The notes beneath the pieces were generated by a model. The model saw nothing but the letters and a program-made list of their open reading frames with translations. It made no database searches and was not told where the DNA came from. From Sva-07 sp963728195 (GTDB lineage Bacteria; Actinomycetota; Acidimicrobiia; Acidimicrobiales; Ilumatobacteraceae), in assembly GCA_963728195.1 (NCBI GenBank), contig CAVSIX010000009.1, positions 124,001 to 188,000 of the forward strand: DNA of 64,000 nucleotides. The letters are read 5' to 3'. Shown piece by piece: positions 9,001 through 17,355 of the stretch. How positions within the stretch are numbered: position 1 is the first letter of the stretch; every line of letters begins with the position of its first letter. A program made the translations under genes and the position numbers.

Positions 9001-9019
9001 CTGGTCGAGATACGACCAG
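9001..9019 (+). promoter_or_regulatory. Hairpin in the leader of the helicase gene
   Basis: CTGGTCG (9001-9007), loop AGATA, CGACCAG (9013-9019): a perfect 7-bp stem about 70 nt before the helicase start. The 196-nt gap 8891-9086 is one of the few long untranslated leaders here. A Shine-Dalgarno (CAGGAG, ending about 10 nt before ATG 9087) shows that this gene, unlike its neighbours, has a real leader. It may be a thermo- or growth-responsive leader, as is common for cold-shock helicases. Confidence 0.35.
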
Positions 9020-9086
9020 TGAGCGCACTCGGATTCTTTGTTGCTCCGGTCTTGCGCTGTTGAGCTACATACAGGAGTCCCCCCAA

Positions 9087-10634
9087 ATGACCATCATCGA
9101 CGACGCCCCGCGCGTCACGTCCCCCGACGCTGCCGATGCAGCGATTGCCTTCCGCGACCTCGGCCTGCCCGATGCGATCGTGCGCCGACTCGAGAGTCAG
9201 GGCAAGCACGACGCCTTCCCGATCCAGGCCGCCGTCATCCCCGACGCGTTGGCCGGCCGCGACGTCGCCGGCCGTGCGCCGACCGGCTCCGGCAAGACCC
9301 TCGGTTTCGGCCTGCCGCTCGTCGCCGGGCTCACCGACGCCCGCCCGAAGCGCCCCGTCGCTCTGGTGCTGGCCCCCACCCGTGAACTCGCCGAGCAGAT
9401 CATGGCCGAGCTCACCCCGTTCGCGAAGGCCGCCGGTCACGACGCCGCATCGATCTACGGCGGCGTCGGCTACGGCGGTCAGCGCAAGGCGCTCGACCGT
9501 GGTGTCGAACTCGTCGTCGCCTGCCCGGGCCGCCTCGAGGACCTCATCCAGATGCGCGCGATCGACCTGCGCGACGTCAGCACGGTCGTGATCGACGAGG
9601 CCGACCAGATGGCCGACATGGGCTTCCTGCCCGCCGTGCGCCGCATCGTCGAGCAGACATCATCCAACCGGCAGGTCCTGTTGTTCTCGGCGACGCTCGA
9701 CGGTCCGGTGGCCAAGCTCGTCGCTGACTTCCAGCACGACCCGGTGCGCCACGAAGTGGGTCCGAAGGGCCCCGACGTGCACGCGGCCAAGCACCACTTC
9801 TGGTTGGTCGAACGCGAGGAGCGCGTGACGACGACCGCCGAGGTGATCCAGCGGCTCGGTTCGACCATCGTGTTCACCCGGACGCGCCACGGTGCCGACC
9901 GTCTCGCCAAGCAGCTCGGCCGCAACGGCGTGACCGCCGAGCCGATCCACGGCGGCCGCAGCCAGGGCCAGCGCGACCGTGCCCTCGCCGCATTCAAGAA
10001 GGGCCAGGCGTCCGCGTTGATCGCCACCGACGTCGCCGCACGCGGCATCCACGTCAACGGTGTGAACGCCGTGGTCCACTACGACCCACCGGCCGAGGAC
10101 TCGACCTACCTGCACCGTTCGGGCCGTACCGCTCGCGCCGGCGCCACCGGCACGGTCGTGTCACTGCTCGACCACAGCCAGAAGAAGGATGCGCTCAAGA
10201 TGCAGCGCGGCATCGGGATCGACGAGCCGGTCACCAAGGCGGCCGTGCATGCGCTCGTCATCCATGCGGACCCGGCAACGGTGCAGACCGCCCGCACCGA
10301 GCGAGTCGACGCCGAGCATCGCGTCACCCGCGTCACCCGCAACGACCAGCCGGCCGCCCGGCCGGCGAAGAAGCCGGCCGCTGCGGCGACCGCCCGCCCG
10401 GTGCCGAGCGGTGACCCCGGCGACGCCAAGGGCTCGGTCAAGTTCTTCAACTCCGGCCGCGGCTACGGGTTCATCACGCCGGACAACGGCGACAAGGATC
10501 TGTTCGTGCACTTCTCGGCGATCATCAACGAGGGGTTCAAGACGCTCGACAACGGCGCCCGCGTCGACTTCGAGGTCCGCCAGGGACGCAACGGATTCGA
10601 AGCGTTCGACGTGCGCGTCGTGCCCTTCGACTGA
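9087..10634 (+). CDS. DEAD-box RNA helicase with C-terminal cold-shock domain
   Basis: An ATP-dependent RNA helicase joined to a nucleic-acid-binding cold-shock domain, 515 residues. Helicase motifs run in order: Q-motif region (FPIQAAVIPDAL), Walker A APTGSGKT, PTRELAEQ, the Walker-B equivalent VIDEADQM (DEAD), SAT in LFSATLD, then the second RecA domain with VFTRTRHGADRLA, TDVAARGIH and HRSGRTARAG. After a Pro/Ala/Lys linker (about 425-452), GSVKFFNSGRGYGFITP and DLFVHFSAI form a complete CSD with both RNP motifs. Start ATG 9087 is supported by CAGGAG upstream. The product likely unwinds structured mRNA or rRNA at low temperature. The gene is monocistronic and convergent with the MFS gene, 16 nt away. 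Confidence 0.95.
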   Translation: MTIIDDAPRVTSPDAADAAIAFRDLGLPDAIVRRLESQGKHDAFPIQAAVIPDALAGRDVAGRAPTGSGKTLGFGLPLVAGLTDARPKRPVALVLAPTRELAEQIMAELTPFAKAAGHDAASIYGGVGYGGQRKALDRGVELVVACPGRLEDLIQMRAIDLRDVSTVVIDEADQMADMGFLPAVRRIVEQTSSNRQVLLFSATLDGPVAKLVADFQHDPVRHEVGPKGPDVHAAKHHFWLVEREERVTTTAEVIQRLGSTIVFTRTRHGADRLAKQLGRNGVTAEPIHGGRSQGQRDRALAAFKKGQASALIATDVAARGIHVNGVNAVVHYDPPAEDSTYLHRSGRTARAGATGTVVSLLDHSQKKDALKMQRGIGIDEPVTKAAVHALVIHADPATVQTARTERVDAEHRVTRVTRNDQPAARPAKKPAAAATARPVPSGDPGDAKGSVKFFNSGRGYGFITPDNGDKDLFVHFSAIINEGFKTLDNGARVDFEVRQGRNGFEAFDVRVVPFD

Positions 10635-10650
10635 CGCGTCACCGGAGACG

Positions 10651-12069
10651 TCAACCGACGGCTTCGACCGGCCTCGACTGCGCCGGCTCGACCTCGGCGC
10701 CCTCGATCTGCGCGGCCTCGACCTGACGGGTGTTCCCTTCGGGTCGAGGTCCGTCGAGTCGGCGGAGCGATCCGCTCGATCTGGCCACCATTGCGATGAT
10801 CCCGATGGCCGAGCCCACCAGGACCATCACCAGGGCGGCACCTCGACCGTCGCCGGTGGCGAGTACCCGGCCGGCCGTTCGGTGCAGTGCACCGTCCGGT
10901 GACATCGCAGGTTCCGCCAAGGCGGAAATTGTGACGCCGGCCATCACTGCGCCGATGGGGTCGAGGGCTCGGCTGATACCACCGCGCAGCGCGAACATCC
11001 GACCGTGCATCCCCGCCGGAACCCGTTCGTGCAGCATCGTGGTGGATGCCGTACTGAGGATCGGCACGGCGGCGAGCGCAACGGCTGCGCCGAGTGCCAC
11101 GACGGTCAGCGACGGGCGCAGTCCGCAGATCGCGCACCCCGCCGCCAACATGAAGAGTCCCATCGTGATGGCCGGCACACGTCGATCGGGCAGTCCGCGC
11201 CGACCGATGACGATGCCGGCACCGAGCATGGCGACCCCGCCGGCCGCCAGGGGCAGACCCGCCCACTGTTCATCGATCGTGGCCACGACGGCGACCAGCG
11301 CCACGTTGAAGAAGCCCAGGCAGAGATTCACCGTCGCCGACAGTGCGAGCAGCGCTGCGACGCCGTGGCCGGGCCCGCGCATCCAATCGAACACCGGCGC
11401 CCAGCCCTTCTGCTCCACCGTGCTGTCGCACCGGTCGCTGTCGTCGAGGTGATGCTCGACGTGATGATCGGGGCGTGATCGGAACGGGGTGAGCGCCGTG
11501 GCGATCACGGCGACGGCGAACGTGACCGCATCCACGATCAGGACGGCGGTGATGCCCCAGCGCGACACGAGCATCGTGGCGATCACCGGCGCGGCCACGA
11601 TGCCGCCTGCAGGCCCGATCTGGGAGAGGCCGTTGGCGCGGTCGAGGCTGTCGGGTTGGACCAGCGCCGGCACCGCCGCCTGGGCGGCCGGCATCTGGAT
11701 GGCGGTGCCGATGCCCCCGATCACCGCGGCGGTCACGAGATGCCACACCTCGAGGCTCCCGCCGAGCGCGAACGCCAGTGCGGCGAGGGTTCCGACGGCG
11801 GCGACCGAGTCGCCGACGATCATCACGGTGCGCCGATCGAACCGGTCGATGCGACCGAGCAGCGGTGCCAGCACCACGAACGGCAGCCCGGCTGCCGCCA
11901 TCAGCACGCCCAACCACAGGGCGTTGCCCGAGTCGAGGAAGACGTGCACGGCGATGCCGAAGCCGGCCACGGCGCTGCCGAGCGTCGACACCGTCTGGGC
12001 GGACCAGATCCGCCAGAACGCGGCGCCGAGTGGGCGGGGAGAGGGTCGTTCGTGCGTCATGGACATCAT
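10651..12069 (-). CDS. MFS transporter (DHA/DitE-type exporter)
   Basis: 472 residues with about 12 hydrophobic segments, starting FWRIWSAQTVSTLGSAVAGF and containing the cytoplasmic loop motif GRIDRFDRRTVMI between helices 2 and 3. The type resembles drug or macrolide exporters (MFS_3/DitE-like). The substrate is unknown. It is divergent from the winged-helix regulator at 12121, with operator palindromes overlapping its start, so expression is probably controlled by that protein. ATG 12069 is supported by CAAACT 6 nt upstream. In-frame ATGs at 12066 and 12060 are alternatives. The C-terminal 40 residues are a charged tail. Confidence 0.87.
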   Translation of the reverse strand: MMSMTHERPSPRPLGAAFWRIWSAQTVSTLGSAVAGFGIAVHVFLDSGNALWLGVLMAAAGLPFVVLAPLLGRIDRFDRRTVMIVGDSVAAVGTLAALAFALGGSLEVWHLVTAAVIGGIGTAIQMPAAQAAVPALVQPDSLDRANGLSQIGPAGGIVAAPVIATMLVSRWGITAVLIVDAVTFAVAVIATALTPFRSRPDHHVEHHLDDSDRCDSTVEQKGWAPVFDWMRGPGHGVAALLALSATVNLCLGFFNVALVAVVATIDEQWAGLPLAAGGVAMLGAGIVIGRRGLPDRRVPAITMGLFMLAAGCAICGLRPSLTVVALGAAVALAAVPILSTASTTMLHERVPAGMHGRMFALRGGISRALDPIGAVMAGVTISALAEPAMSPDGALHRTAGRVLATGDGRGAALVMVLVGSAIGIIAMVARSSGSLRRLDGPRPEGNTRQVEAAQIEGAEVEPAQSRPVEAVG

Positions 12070-12107
12070 TCAAACAGTTTGAACAAGAATGTTCAAGTGA
12101 TTTGAAC
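12069..12107. promoter_or_regulatory. Operator cluster of the MFS/regulator pair
   Basis: Three overlapping inverted repeats share TTCAA/TTGAA half-sites. TTCAAACAGTTTGAA (12069-12083) has 7-bp arms around one base. TGAACA-AGAA-TGTTCA (12080-12095) and GTTCAA-GTGAT-TTGAAC (12091-12107) have 6-bp arms. The first covers the MFS start and its -10. The last abuts the regulator's -10 (TACACT, 12109-12114). One dimeric regulator could thus repress both genes. Confidence 0.6.
12076..12081 (-). promoter_or_regulatory. -10 box of the MFS gene, inside the operator
   Basis: CAAACT on the minus strand, 6 nt before ATG 12069, forms half of the first palindrome, so repressor binding and RNA polymerase binding would exclude each other. 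Confidence 0.3.
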
Positions 12108-12108
12108 A

Positions 12109-12114
12109 TACACT
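12109..12114 (+). promoter_or_regulatory. -10 box of the winged-helix regulator (leaderless)
   Basis: TACACT lies 6 nt before ATG 12121 and directly follows the third operator palindrome. Confidence 0.4.
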
Positions 12115-12120
12115 GCGGTC

Positions 12121-12735
12121 ATGGCCGACGACTCGGACGGATGGACCGACTTCACCGACGGCGCATCGCTGCCCGAGGTCGCCGAACTCGAGTCGACCGA
12201 GCCGCTCGACGAGCTGGTGCACCGCGTGAGAGGCCCGCTGATCCGGCGCCTGCGCACACCGCACAGCGCAGCGGAACTCGCCGCCGAGCTCGATGTTCCC
12301 GTCACGCGCCTGTACCACCACCTCAACGTGCTGGAGTCGGTGGGCCTGATCGAGGTGGTGGCGACCAGGCGCGTCGGCGCAGCGCTGGAGCGCCGGTACC
12401 GCACCGTCGCCCGGAGCTTCCGGGTGGGGCCCGATGCGGTGCGCGACACGCACGATCTCGCTCGTTCCGTGGCCTCGGTGATGGACTCGACGCGTGCCGA
12501 TCTCGTCGGAGCCGTCGAGAACGGGGCCGCCGACGACGTGGCCGGCTGGTCGTTGCGCCTCCGGCTCGGCGAACAGGACCGCAAGGATCTGATGGAGCGC
12601 CTGGACGCTCTGTTCTCCGAGTTCCGGGATCGCTCTCGCGAGGCTCACGCCGCCGGCGAGTTCGCGGTCTTCGCCATCGCATTCCCCACCGAGGACCAGG
12701 CGGCGCCACACGGATCGGATGCAGCGGAAAACTAG
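12121..12735 (+). CDS. Winged-helix (ArsR-like HTH_20) transcriptional regulator
   Basis: 204 residues. A helix-turn-helix lies at about 40-85: the helices are HSAAELAAELDVPVTRLYHHLNVLE, with the recognition helix VTRLYHHLNVL and the wing VVATRRVGAALERRYRTV. The remaining 110 residues are mostly helical and charged, probably a ligand or dimer domain. The layout (helix-turn-helix and a divergent transporter with shared palindromes) indicates a local repressor of the MFS exporter that also controls itself. The GH38 gene starts 9 nt after its stop, so the three genes may form one regulon and the exporter/enzyme substrates could be related. Confidence 0.82.
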   Translation: MADDSDGWTDFTDGASLPEVAELESTEPLDELVHRVRGPLIRRLRTPHSAAELAAELDVPVTRLYHHLNVLESVGLIEVVATRRVGAALERRYRTVARSFRVGPDAVRDTHDLARSVASVMDSTRADLVGAVENGAADDVAGWSLRLRLGEQDRKDLMERLDALFSEFRDRSREAHAAGEFAVFAIAFPTEDQAAPHGSDAAEN

Positions 12736-12744
12736 GGTCGCGGC

Positions 12745-15700
12745 GTGTACGCCAATCGTGACCTCGTCGAGAAGCGGATCCAGCGCGAGCTGTGGCAGCG
12801 GGTCCTCCCGCTCGTGCACCGCCACGAGCGTGCACTGACCATCGAGGCAGGCCCCGACCTCGACCATCTCGCGCCGTTCGATGCCGGGTCGTCGTGGGGT
12901 GCGCCGTGGGGGACGACCTGGTTCCGGCTCACGGGCGACATCCCCACCGACTGGGTCGGCGGTCGCGTCGAGGCGGTGATCGACCTCGGTTTCCATCCCC
13001 GCGCGGCCGGGTTCCAGTGCGAGGGCATGGTCGTCGACATCCGCGGCGACGGCTCGCACACACCGTTGCAGGGCATCCATCCCCGCCGCACGAACTACGC
13101 CGTCGAGGCCGTCGCCGGACCGGTCACGCTGCACGTCGAGGCCGCCTCGAATCCGATGTTCCCGCAGTTCAGGCCGTCATCACTCGGCTCGCCCGCCACC
13201 GCCGGCGAACGGCCGCTCTACCGGTTCCGGCGAGCCGCTCTCGTCGCCGTCGATGCCGAGGCCGAGGCACTCGCCTACGACATCGAGGTGCTCGACGGCG
13301 TGATGCGCTCGCTTCCAGCCGACGATCCCCGTCGCGCTCGGCTGCTGCGCACGATCGCCGACGCCCTCGACCGCGTCCCCGATGTCGCCACGGCGCGACG
13401 GGTGCTCGCGGCGGCGATGGCGGAGGACTTCGGCGACGCCGTACGCCATCGGGCCGTCGCCGTCGGCCACGCCCACATCGACACCGCCTGGCTGTGGCCG
13501 ATCCGCGAAACCCGTCGCAAGTGCGCCCGCACATTTGCGTCGGCGGTCGCCCTGATGGACGACCATCCCGAGTACGTGTTCGCTGCGTCGTCGGCACAGC
13601 ACTACACGTGGATCGAGCAGGACCACCCGGAGCTGTTCGCTCGGATCGCCGAGCGTGTCGAGCGCGGCCAGTGGGCGCCGGTCGGCGGCATGTGGGTCGA
13701 GGCCGACATGAACCTGCCGTCCGGCGAGAGCCTCGTGCGCCAGATCGTGTTCGGCCAGCGCTACTTCGAGGAGAGGTTCGGCCGTCGCTGCACCGAGGTC
13801 TGGATTCCCGACGTGTTCGGCTACCCCGCCGGACTCCCGCAGGTGTTCGCCGCCGGGGGCATGCACCGGTTCGTCACGCAGAAGCTGAGCTGGAACAAGC
13901 AGAACACGTTCCCGCACAGCACGTTCTGGTGGGAGGGTCTCGACGGCTCGAGAGTGCTCACCCACTTCCCGCCGGTCGACACCTACAACGCGGAGATCAC
14001 GCCCGAGGAGTTCGCCTTCTCGATCTCCAACTTCAAGGACCATGCCTGGAGCACCGATTCGCTGATGCCGTTCGGATACGGCGACGGTGGCGGCGGTCCC
14101 ACACGAGAGATGCTCGAACGGGCTCGCCGCCTCGCCCACATCGACGCTCGCGCGACCCTGGAGGTCGGTGCGCCGCACGTGATGTTCGAGCGCATCGAGC
14201 GGAGGATCGACGCCGGCGGCGACCGGAACGGATCGGTGCCGGTGTGGCGTGGCGAGCTCTACTTCGAGACCCATCGCGGCACGCTGACCAGCCAGATCGA
14301 GACCAAGCTCGGCAACCGTCGTTGCGAACGTCTGCTCGTCGAAGCGGAACTCTGGGCCGCCACGCTCGGCCGCGACGCCGACGTCGGCGATCTCTGGAAG
14401 CAGGTGCTGACGCAGCAGTTCCACGACATTCTCCCCGGGTCGTCGATCGCCTGGGTGCACGACGACGCCGAGGCCGTGTTCGCCGAGGTGAGCGACGAGC
14501 TGGAGCGCCGGATCTCGGAGCTGCTCGGCGATGTGGTGGGACAGGGACACTGGCTCGCCAATCCAGCCGACGCGGCCGTCGACGGTGTCGTCGTCCTCGA
14601 CGCCGGGGCTGGCCTCCCTGCGACCGTCGCCGACCACGGCCAGACACTGGCCGACGGGCGGACCGCTGTACGTGTCGTCGTGCCACCGCTTGCCATTGCG
14701 CCCCTCGAACCACGCTCCGTCGACGATCGCGTGGTCGTGTCGGATTCCTCGATGACCAACGGTCGCCTCGCGGTCCGGTGGGACGCGTTCGGCAACCTCA
14801 CGTCGATCATCGATCTGGCCCGCGCCCGCGAGGTCGTGCCGCCCGGCGATCTCGCGGCCGTGCTGGAACTCGCCGTCGACCAGCCGGTCGAATACGACGC
14901 CTGGGACCTCGAGTCGTGGACCCGATCGGGGGGCCGGCCGCTGAGCGGCCGGGGTTCCGCCGACGGTGACGCCGTCGAGGTCACGATCGTCGACGACGGA
15001 CCGCTCGTCGGGCGCATCCGGGTTGCTCGCACGTTCGGCCCCTCGCGTTCGGTGATCACCTACGAACTGTGCGCCGGCAGCCCCCAACTGCTCGTGCACG
15101 TCGAACTCGACTGGCACCACGACGAACACCTGCTGTCGATGGCGTTCCCGCTGGATCTTCGCAGCGACGTGGCGATGTGCGACATCCAGTTCGGTGTCGT
15201 CGCCAGGCCGACGCATCCGTCGAGTCCCTGGGACGCCGCCAAGTTCGAGGTCTGCGCCCACCGGTTCGTCGACGTCGCCGAGCCCGACTTCGGTGTCGCC
15301 ATCTTGAACACGGGCCGCTACGGCCACAACGTGTTCGACGGGGCGGTGCGCGTCAGCCTGGCCAGAGCGGCCGAGTACCCCGATCCCGACGCCGATCGCG
15401 GCCACCACGAGGTGACGCTGGCGATCCTTCCGCACGGCAGCGGGCTCGCCGAAGTGCGCGACAGCGCCGCCCGGCTGAACGCACCGCTGCGCATCGCCAC
15501 CGATGGGTGCGCTGCATCAGCAGCTCCACCGATCGTCCGGATCGCGGCTACCGACGGCGGTCCTGCGGCCGGCGTCGAGGTCGACGCCGTCAAGCTCGCC
15601 GACGACGGCTCGGGGGACCTGATCGTGCGGCTCCACGAAGCGGTCGGCAACCGCACCCGCATCTCGGTCGCCACGCCAGGTCGTGTCACGGAGGCGTGGC

Positions 15701-15834
15701 GCTGCGATCTCCTCGAGGAGCGTCAGTCCGGCGAGGAGGTCGGCGACGGCGTCGTCGCACTCACGCTGCGGCCGTTCCAGATCGTCACGCTCCGCCTGCG
15801 CCGCACCTCCGACGACGACGGCCGCACCCGCTGA
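12745..15834 (+). CDS. Alpha-mannosidase, glycoside hydrolase family 38
   Basis: Hydrolyses alpha-linked mannose with retention. The 1029-residue protein has an N-terminal ancillary domain (about 1-225), then the catalytic (beta/alpha)7 domain with zinc ligands in GHAHIDTAW (His244, Asp246) and the nucleophile in WIPDVFGY (Asp356). The mid-domain follows (TQQFHDILPGSS), then the C-terminal beta domains. Start is GTG 12745, 9 nt after the regulator stop. A TAGGGT hexamer overlaps that stop 6 nt upstream, so a separate leaderless promoter is possible as well as cotranscription. No signal peptide is seen, so it is cytoplasmic. It probably degrades imported mannosides. No sugar transporter is adjacent. 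Confidence 0.95.
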   Translation: MYANRDLVEKRIQRELWQRVLPLVHRHERALTIEAGPDLDHLAPFDAGSSWGAPWGTTWFRLTGDIPTDWVGGRVEAVIDLGFHPRAAGFQCEGMVVDIRGDGSHTPLQGIHPRRTNYAVEAVAGPVTLHVEAASNPMFPQFRPSSLGSPATAGERPLYRFRRAALVAVDAEAEALAYDIEVLDGVMRSLPADDPRRARLLRTIADALDRVPDVATARRVLAAAMAEDFGDAVRHRAVAVGHAHIDTAWLWPIRETRRKCARTFASAVALMDDHPEYVFAASSAQHYTWIEQDHPELFARIAERVERGQWAPVGGMWVEADMNLPSGESLVRQIVFGQRYFEERFGRRCTEVWIPDVFGYPAGLPQVFAAGGMHRFVTQKLSWNKQNTFPHSTFWWEGLDGSRVLTHFPPVDTYNAEITPEEFAFSISNFKDHAWSTDSLMPFGYGDGGGGPTREMLERARRLAHIDARATLEVGAPHVMFERIERRIDAGGDRNGSVPVWRGELYFETHRGTLTSQIETKLGNRRCERLLVEAELWAATLGRDADVGDLWKQVLTQQFHDILPGSSIAWVHDDAEAVFAEVSDELERRISELLGDVVGQGHWLANPADAAVDGVVVLDAGAGLPATVADHGQTLADGRTAVRVVVPPLAIAPLEPRSVDDRVVVSDSSMTNGRLAVRWDAFGNLTSIIDLARAREVVPPGDLAAVLELAVDQPVEYDAWDLESWTRSGGRPLSGRGSADGDAVEVTIVDDGPLVGRIRVARTFGPSRSVITYELCAGSPQLLVHVELDWHHDEHLLSMAFPLDLRSDVAMCDIQFGVVARPTHPSSPWDAAKFEVCAHRFVDVAEPDFGVAILNTGRYGHNVFDGAVRVSLARAAEYPDPDADRGHHEVTLAILPHGSGLAEVRDSAARLNAPLRIATDGCAASAAPPIVRIAATDGGPAAGVEVDAVKLADDGSGDLIVRLHEAVGNRTRISVATPGRVTEAWRCDLLEERQSGEEVGDGVVALTLRPFQIVTLRLRRTSDDDGRTR

Positions 15835-15859
15835 CCCAGGGAAACCCGCCCGGTGGTGA

Positions 15860-15975
15860 TTTGGGTGAGCGACAACGCACACCGTCGACGTCTGCGCTCA
15901 CACAAAAATCGGGGAAGGGGCCGGGCGGTTTGTGTGAGCGACAACGCACCCCGTCGACGTCTGCGCTCACACAAA
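15860..15975. repeat. Tandem pair of 47-nt long-armed hairpin repeats (family B)
   Basis: Two copies, 15860-15906 and 15929-15975, fill the junction between the convergent GH38 and M20 genes. The second copy has perfect 12-bp arms TTTGTGTGAGCG / CGCTCACACAAA around a 23-nt loop. The first differs in one arm base (TTTGGGTGAGCG). The loops are nearly identical (ACAACGCAC-A/C-CCGTCGACGTCTG). A 22-nt spacer separates them. They resemble paired REP elements and may also act as bidirectional terminators or RNA-stabilising stems. No T-tract is present. Confidence 0.75.
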
Positions 15976-15982
15976 GCGGGGA

Positions 15983-17251
15983 TCAGGTGGGGGCGAGGTG
16001 GCGGAGCGCAGCGGCGGCGTAGAGGGCGGTGCCGGTCGCCATCGCTGATTCGTCGAACATCACACGGTTGGAGTGATTCGGTGCGGCGGTCGCCGGGTTC
16101 TCACCCTTCGGAGTGCCACCGAGGAACATCATCGCTCCCGGCAGGTTCTGCAGGACGTAGCTGAAATCCTCGGCTCCCATCACCGGATGTGGCAGCTTCA
16201 CGACGTGGTCGGCACCGGCGACGTCACCGGCGAGATCGAGCGCCCAATCGGCAAAGCGGTCGTCGTTGCTCGTGACCGGATACCCGAACACGACCTCGAC
16301 GTCGCACCCGCACCCGTGCGCGGCGGCCACGCCCTCGGCCACCCGCCGGATGCCGTCGTGCACCTTCGACCGCGTCCGTTCGCTGGTGGCACGGATCGTG
16401 CCTTCGATCTCGGCGACCTCGGGGATCACGTTGTTGGTCGTCCCGGCGGTGATCCGGCCGACGGTGACGACCGACGGGTCGAACACGTCGATCGACCGGG
16501 TGATCATCGTCTGTAGCGCCTGGACGATCTCGCACGCCACCGGGATCGGGTCGAGCGCTCGGTGCGGCTCGCTGGCGTGGCCGCCGCGGCCGACCACCCG
16601 GATCGTCATCGTGTCGGCCGACGCCATGATCGGCCCGCGCCGGCTGCTCACCCAGCCACTCGGCAGTGCCGACGTGATGTGCAGTGCGAACGCGGCATCG
16701 ACCGGCGACTCGGTGCCGTCGGAGCGCTTCGGCACGTCGAGCAGGCCCTCGTCGAGCATGAACCGTGCGCCGTGGTGGCCCTCCTCGCCGGGCTGGAACA
16801 TGAACAGCACACGTCCGGCGATGTCGTCGCGCCGCTCGCTGAGCAGGTGGGCGGCGCTCGACAGCATGGCGGTGTGCGTGTCGTGCCCGCAGGCGTGCAT
16901 GCACCCCTCGACGTGCGACGTGAAGTCGACGCCGGTGTCCTCCGGCATCGGCAGGGCGTCCATGTCGCCGCGCAACAACATCGTCGGACCCGGCTTCGAC
17001 CCTTCGAGCAGGGCGACGATTCCGCTGGTGGTCTCGTGCGTCGTGATCGACAGCGGCAGGCCCTCCAACGACTCCAACACCCGGTCGCGTGTGATCGGCA
17101 GTTCGTTGCCCAGCTCGGGCCACTCGTGCAGGGTGCGTCGCAGCGCGATCGTGTCGCCGAGGAGATCCTGAGCGTGGGCTTTCACCGAACCGATCATCGG
17201 GTCGATGTCGTGGTCGGAGTTGCTGTCCGCGTCGTTCGAGTGTTCGGCCAT
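15983..17251 (-). CDS. M20 family amidohydrolase (hippurate/N-acyl amino acid hydrolase type)
   Basis: Metal-dependent amidase/peptidase of 422 residues. The pattern is typical of the IAA-amino-acid/hippurate hydrolase group: LHEWPELGNE, GDMDALPMPEDTG, metal-binding HACGHDTHTAM, FQPGEEGHHGA with the catalytic Glu pair, a lid domain insertion (about 200-310), and MGAEDFSYVLQ near the C-terminus. Start ATG 17251 is preferred because TACCAT lies 6 nt upstream. A GTG further upstream would extend into the divergent WXG100 leader. It probably releases amino acids from N-acyl conjugates. The paired hairpin repeats follow its stop codon. Confidence 0.92.
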   Translation of the reverse strand: MAEHSNDADSNSDHDIDPMIGSVKAHAQDLLGDTIALRRTLHEWPELGNELPITRDRVLESLEGLPLSITTHETTSGIVALLEGSKPGPTMLLRGDMDALPMPEDTGVDFTSHVEGCMHACGHDTHTAMLSSAAHLLSERRDDIAGRVLFMFQPGEEGHHGARFMLDEGLLDVPKRSDGTESPVDAAFALHITSALPSGWVSSRRGPIMASADTMTIRVVGRGGHASEPHRALDPIPVACEIVQALQTMITRSIDVFDPSVVTVGRITAGTTNNVIPEVAEIEGTIRATSERTRSKVHDGIRRVAEGVAAAHGCGCDVEVVFGYPVTSNDDRFADWALDLAGDVAGADHVVKLPHPVMGAEDFSYVLQNLPGAMMFLGGTPKGENPATAAPNHSNRVMFDESAMATGTALYAAAALRHLAPT

Positions 17252-17257
17252 CGGCGC

Positions 17258-17263
17258 ATGGTA
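17258..17263 (-). promoter_or_regulatory. -10 box of the M20 amidohydrolase (leaderless)
   Basis: TACCAT on the minus strand, 6 nt before ATG 17251. It is one of the best matches to the TANNNT-N6/7-start pattern in the window. Confidence 0.42.
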
Positions 17264-17355
17264 GGTGTTCCCTTCCCGCGCTGTCAGCGCCCACTGCTGT
17301 GGCGAGCGTCGACATCGGGTCGGCGCGACCGACAAACGGACGAATGGAGCACACG

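Noticed and set aside
9030..9072. tRNA gene on the minus strand before the helicase
   Set aside because: Only a D-arm/anticodon-like stretch is present. Acceptor stem, T-arm and CCA end cannot be formed.
13180..15435. 751-codon minus-strand and 725-codon plus-strand frames within the mannosidase gene
   Set aside because: Alternative-frame shadows. Only the sense frame carries GH38 motifs.
15860..15975. CRISPR array
   Set aside because: Only two repeat copies, each a hairpin with a conserved loop, and no cas genes.
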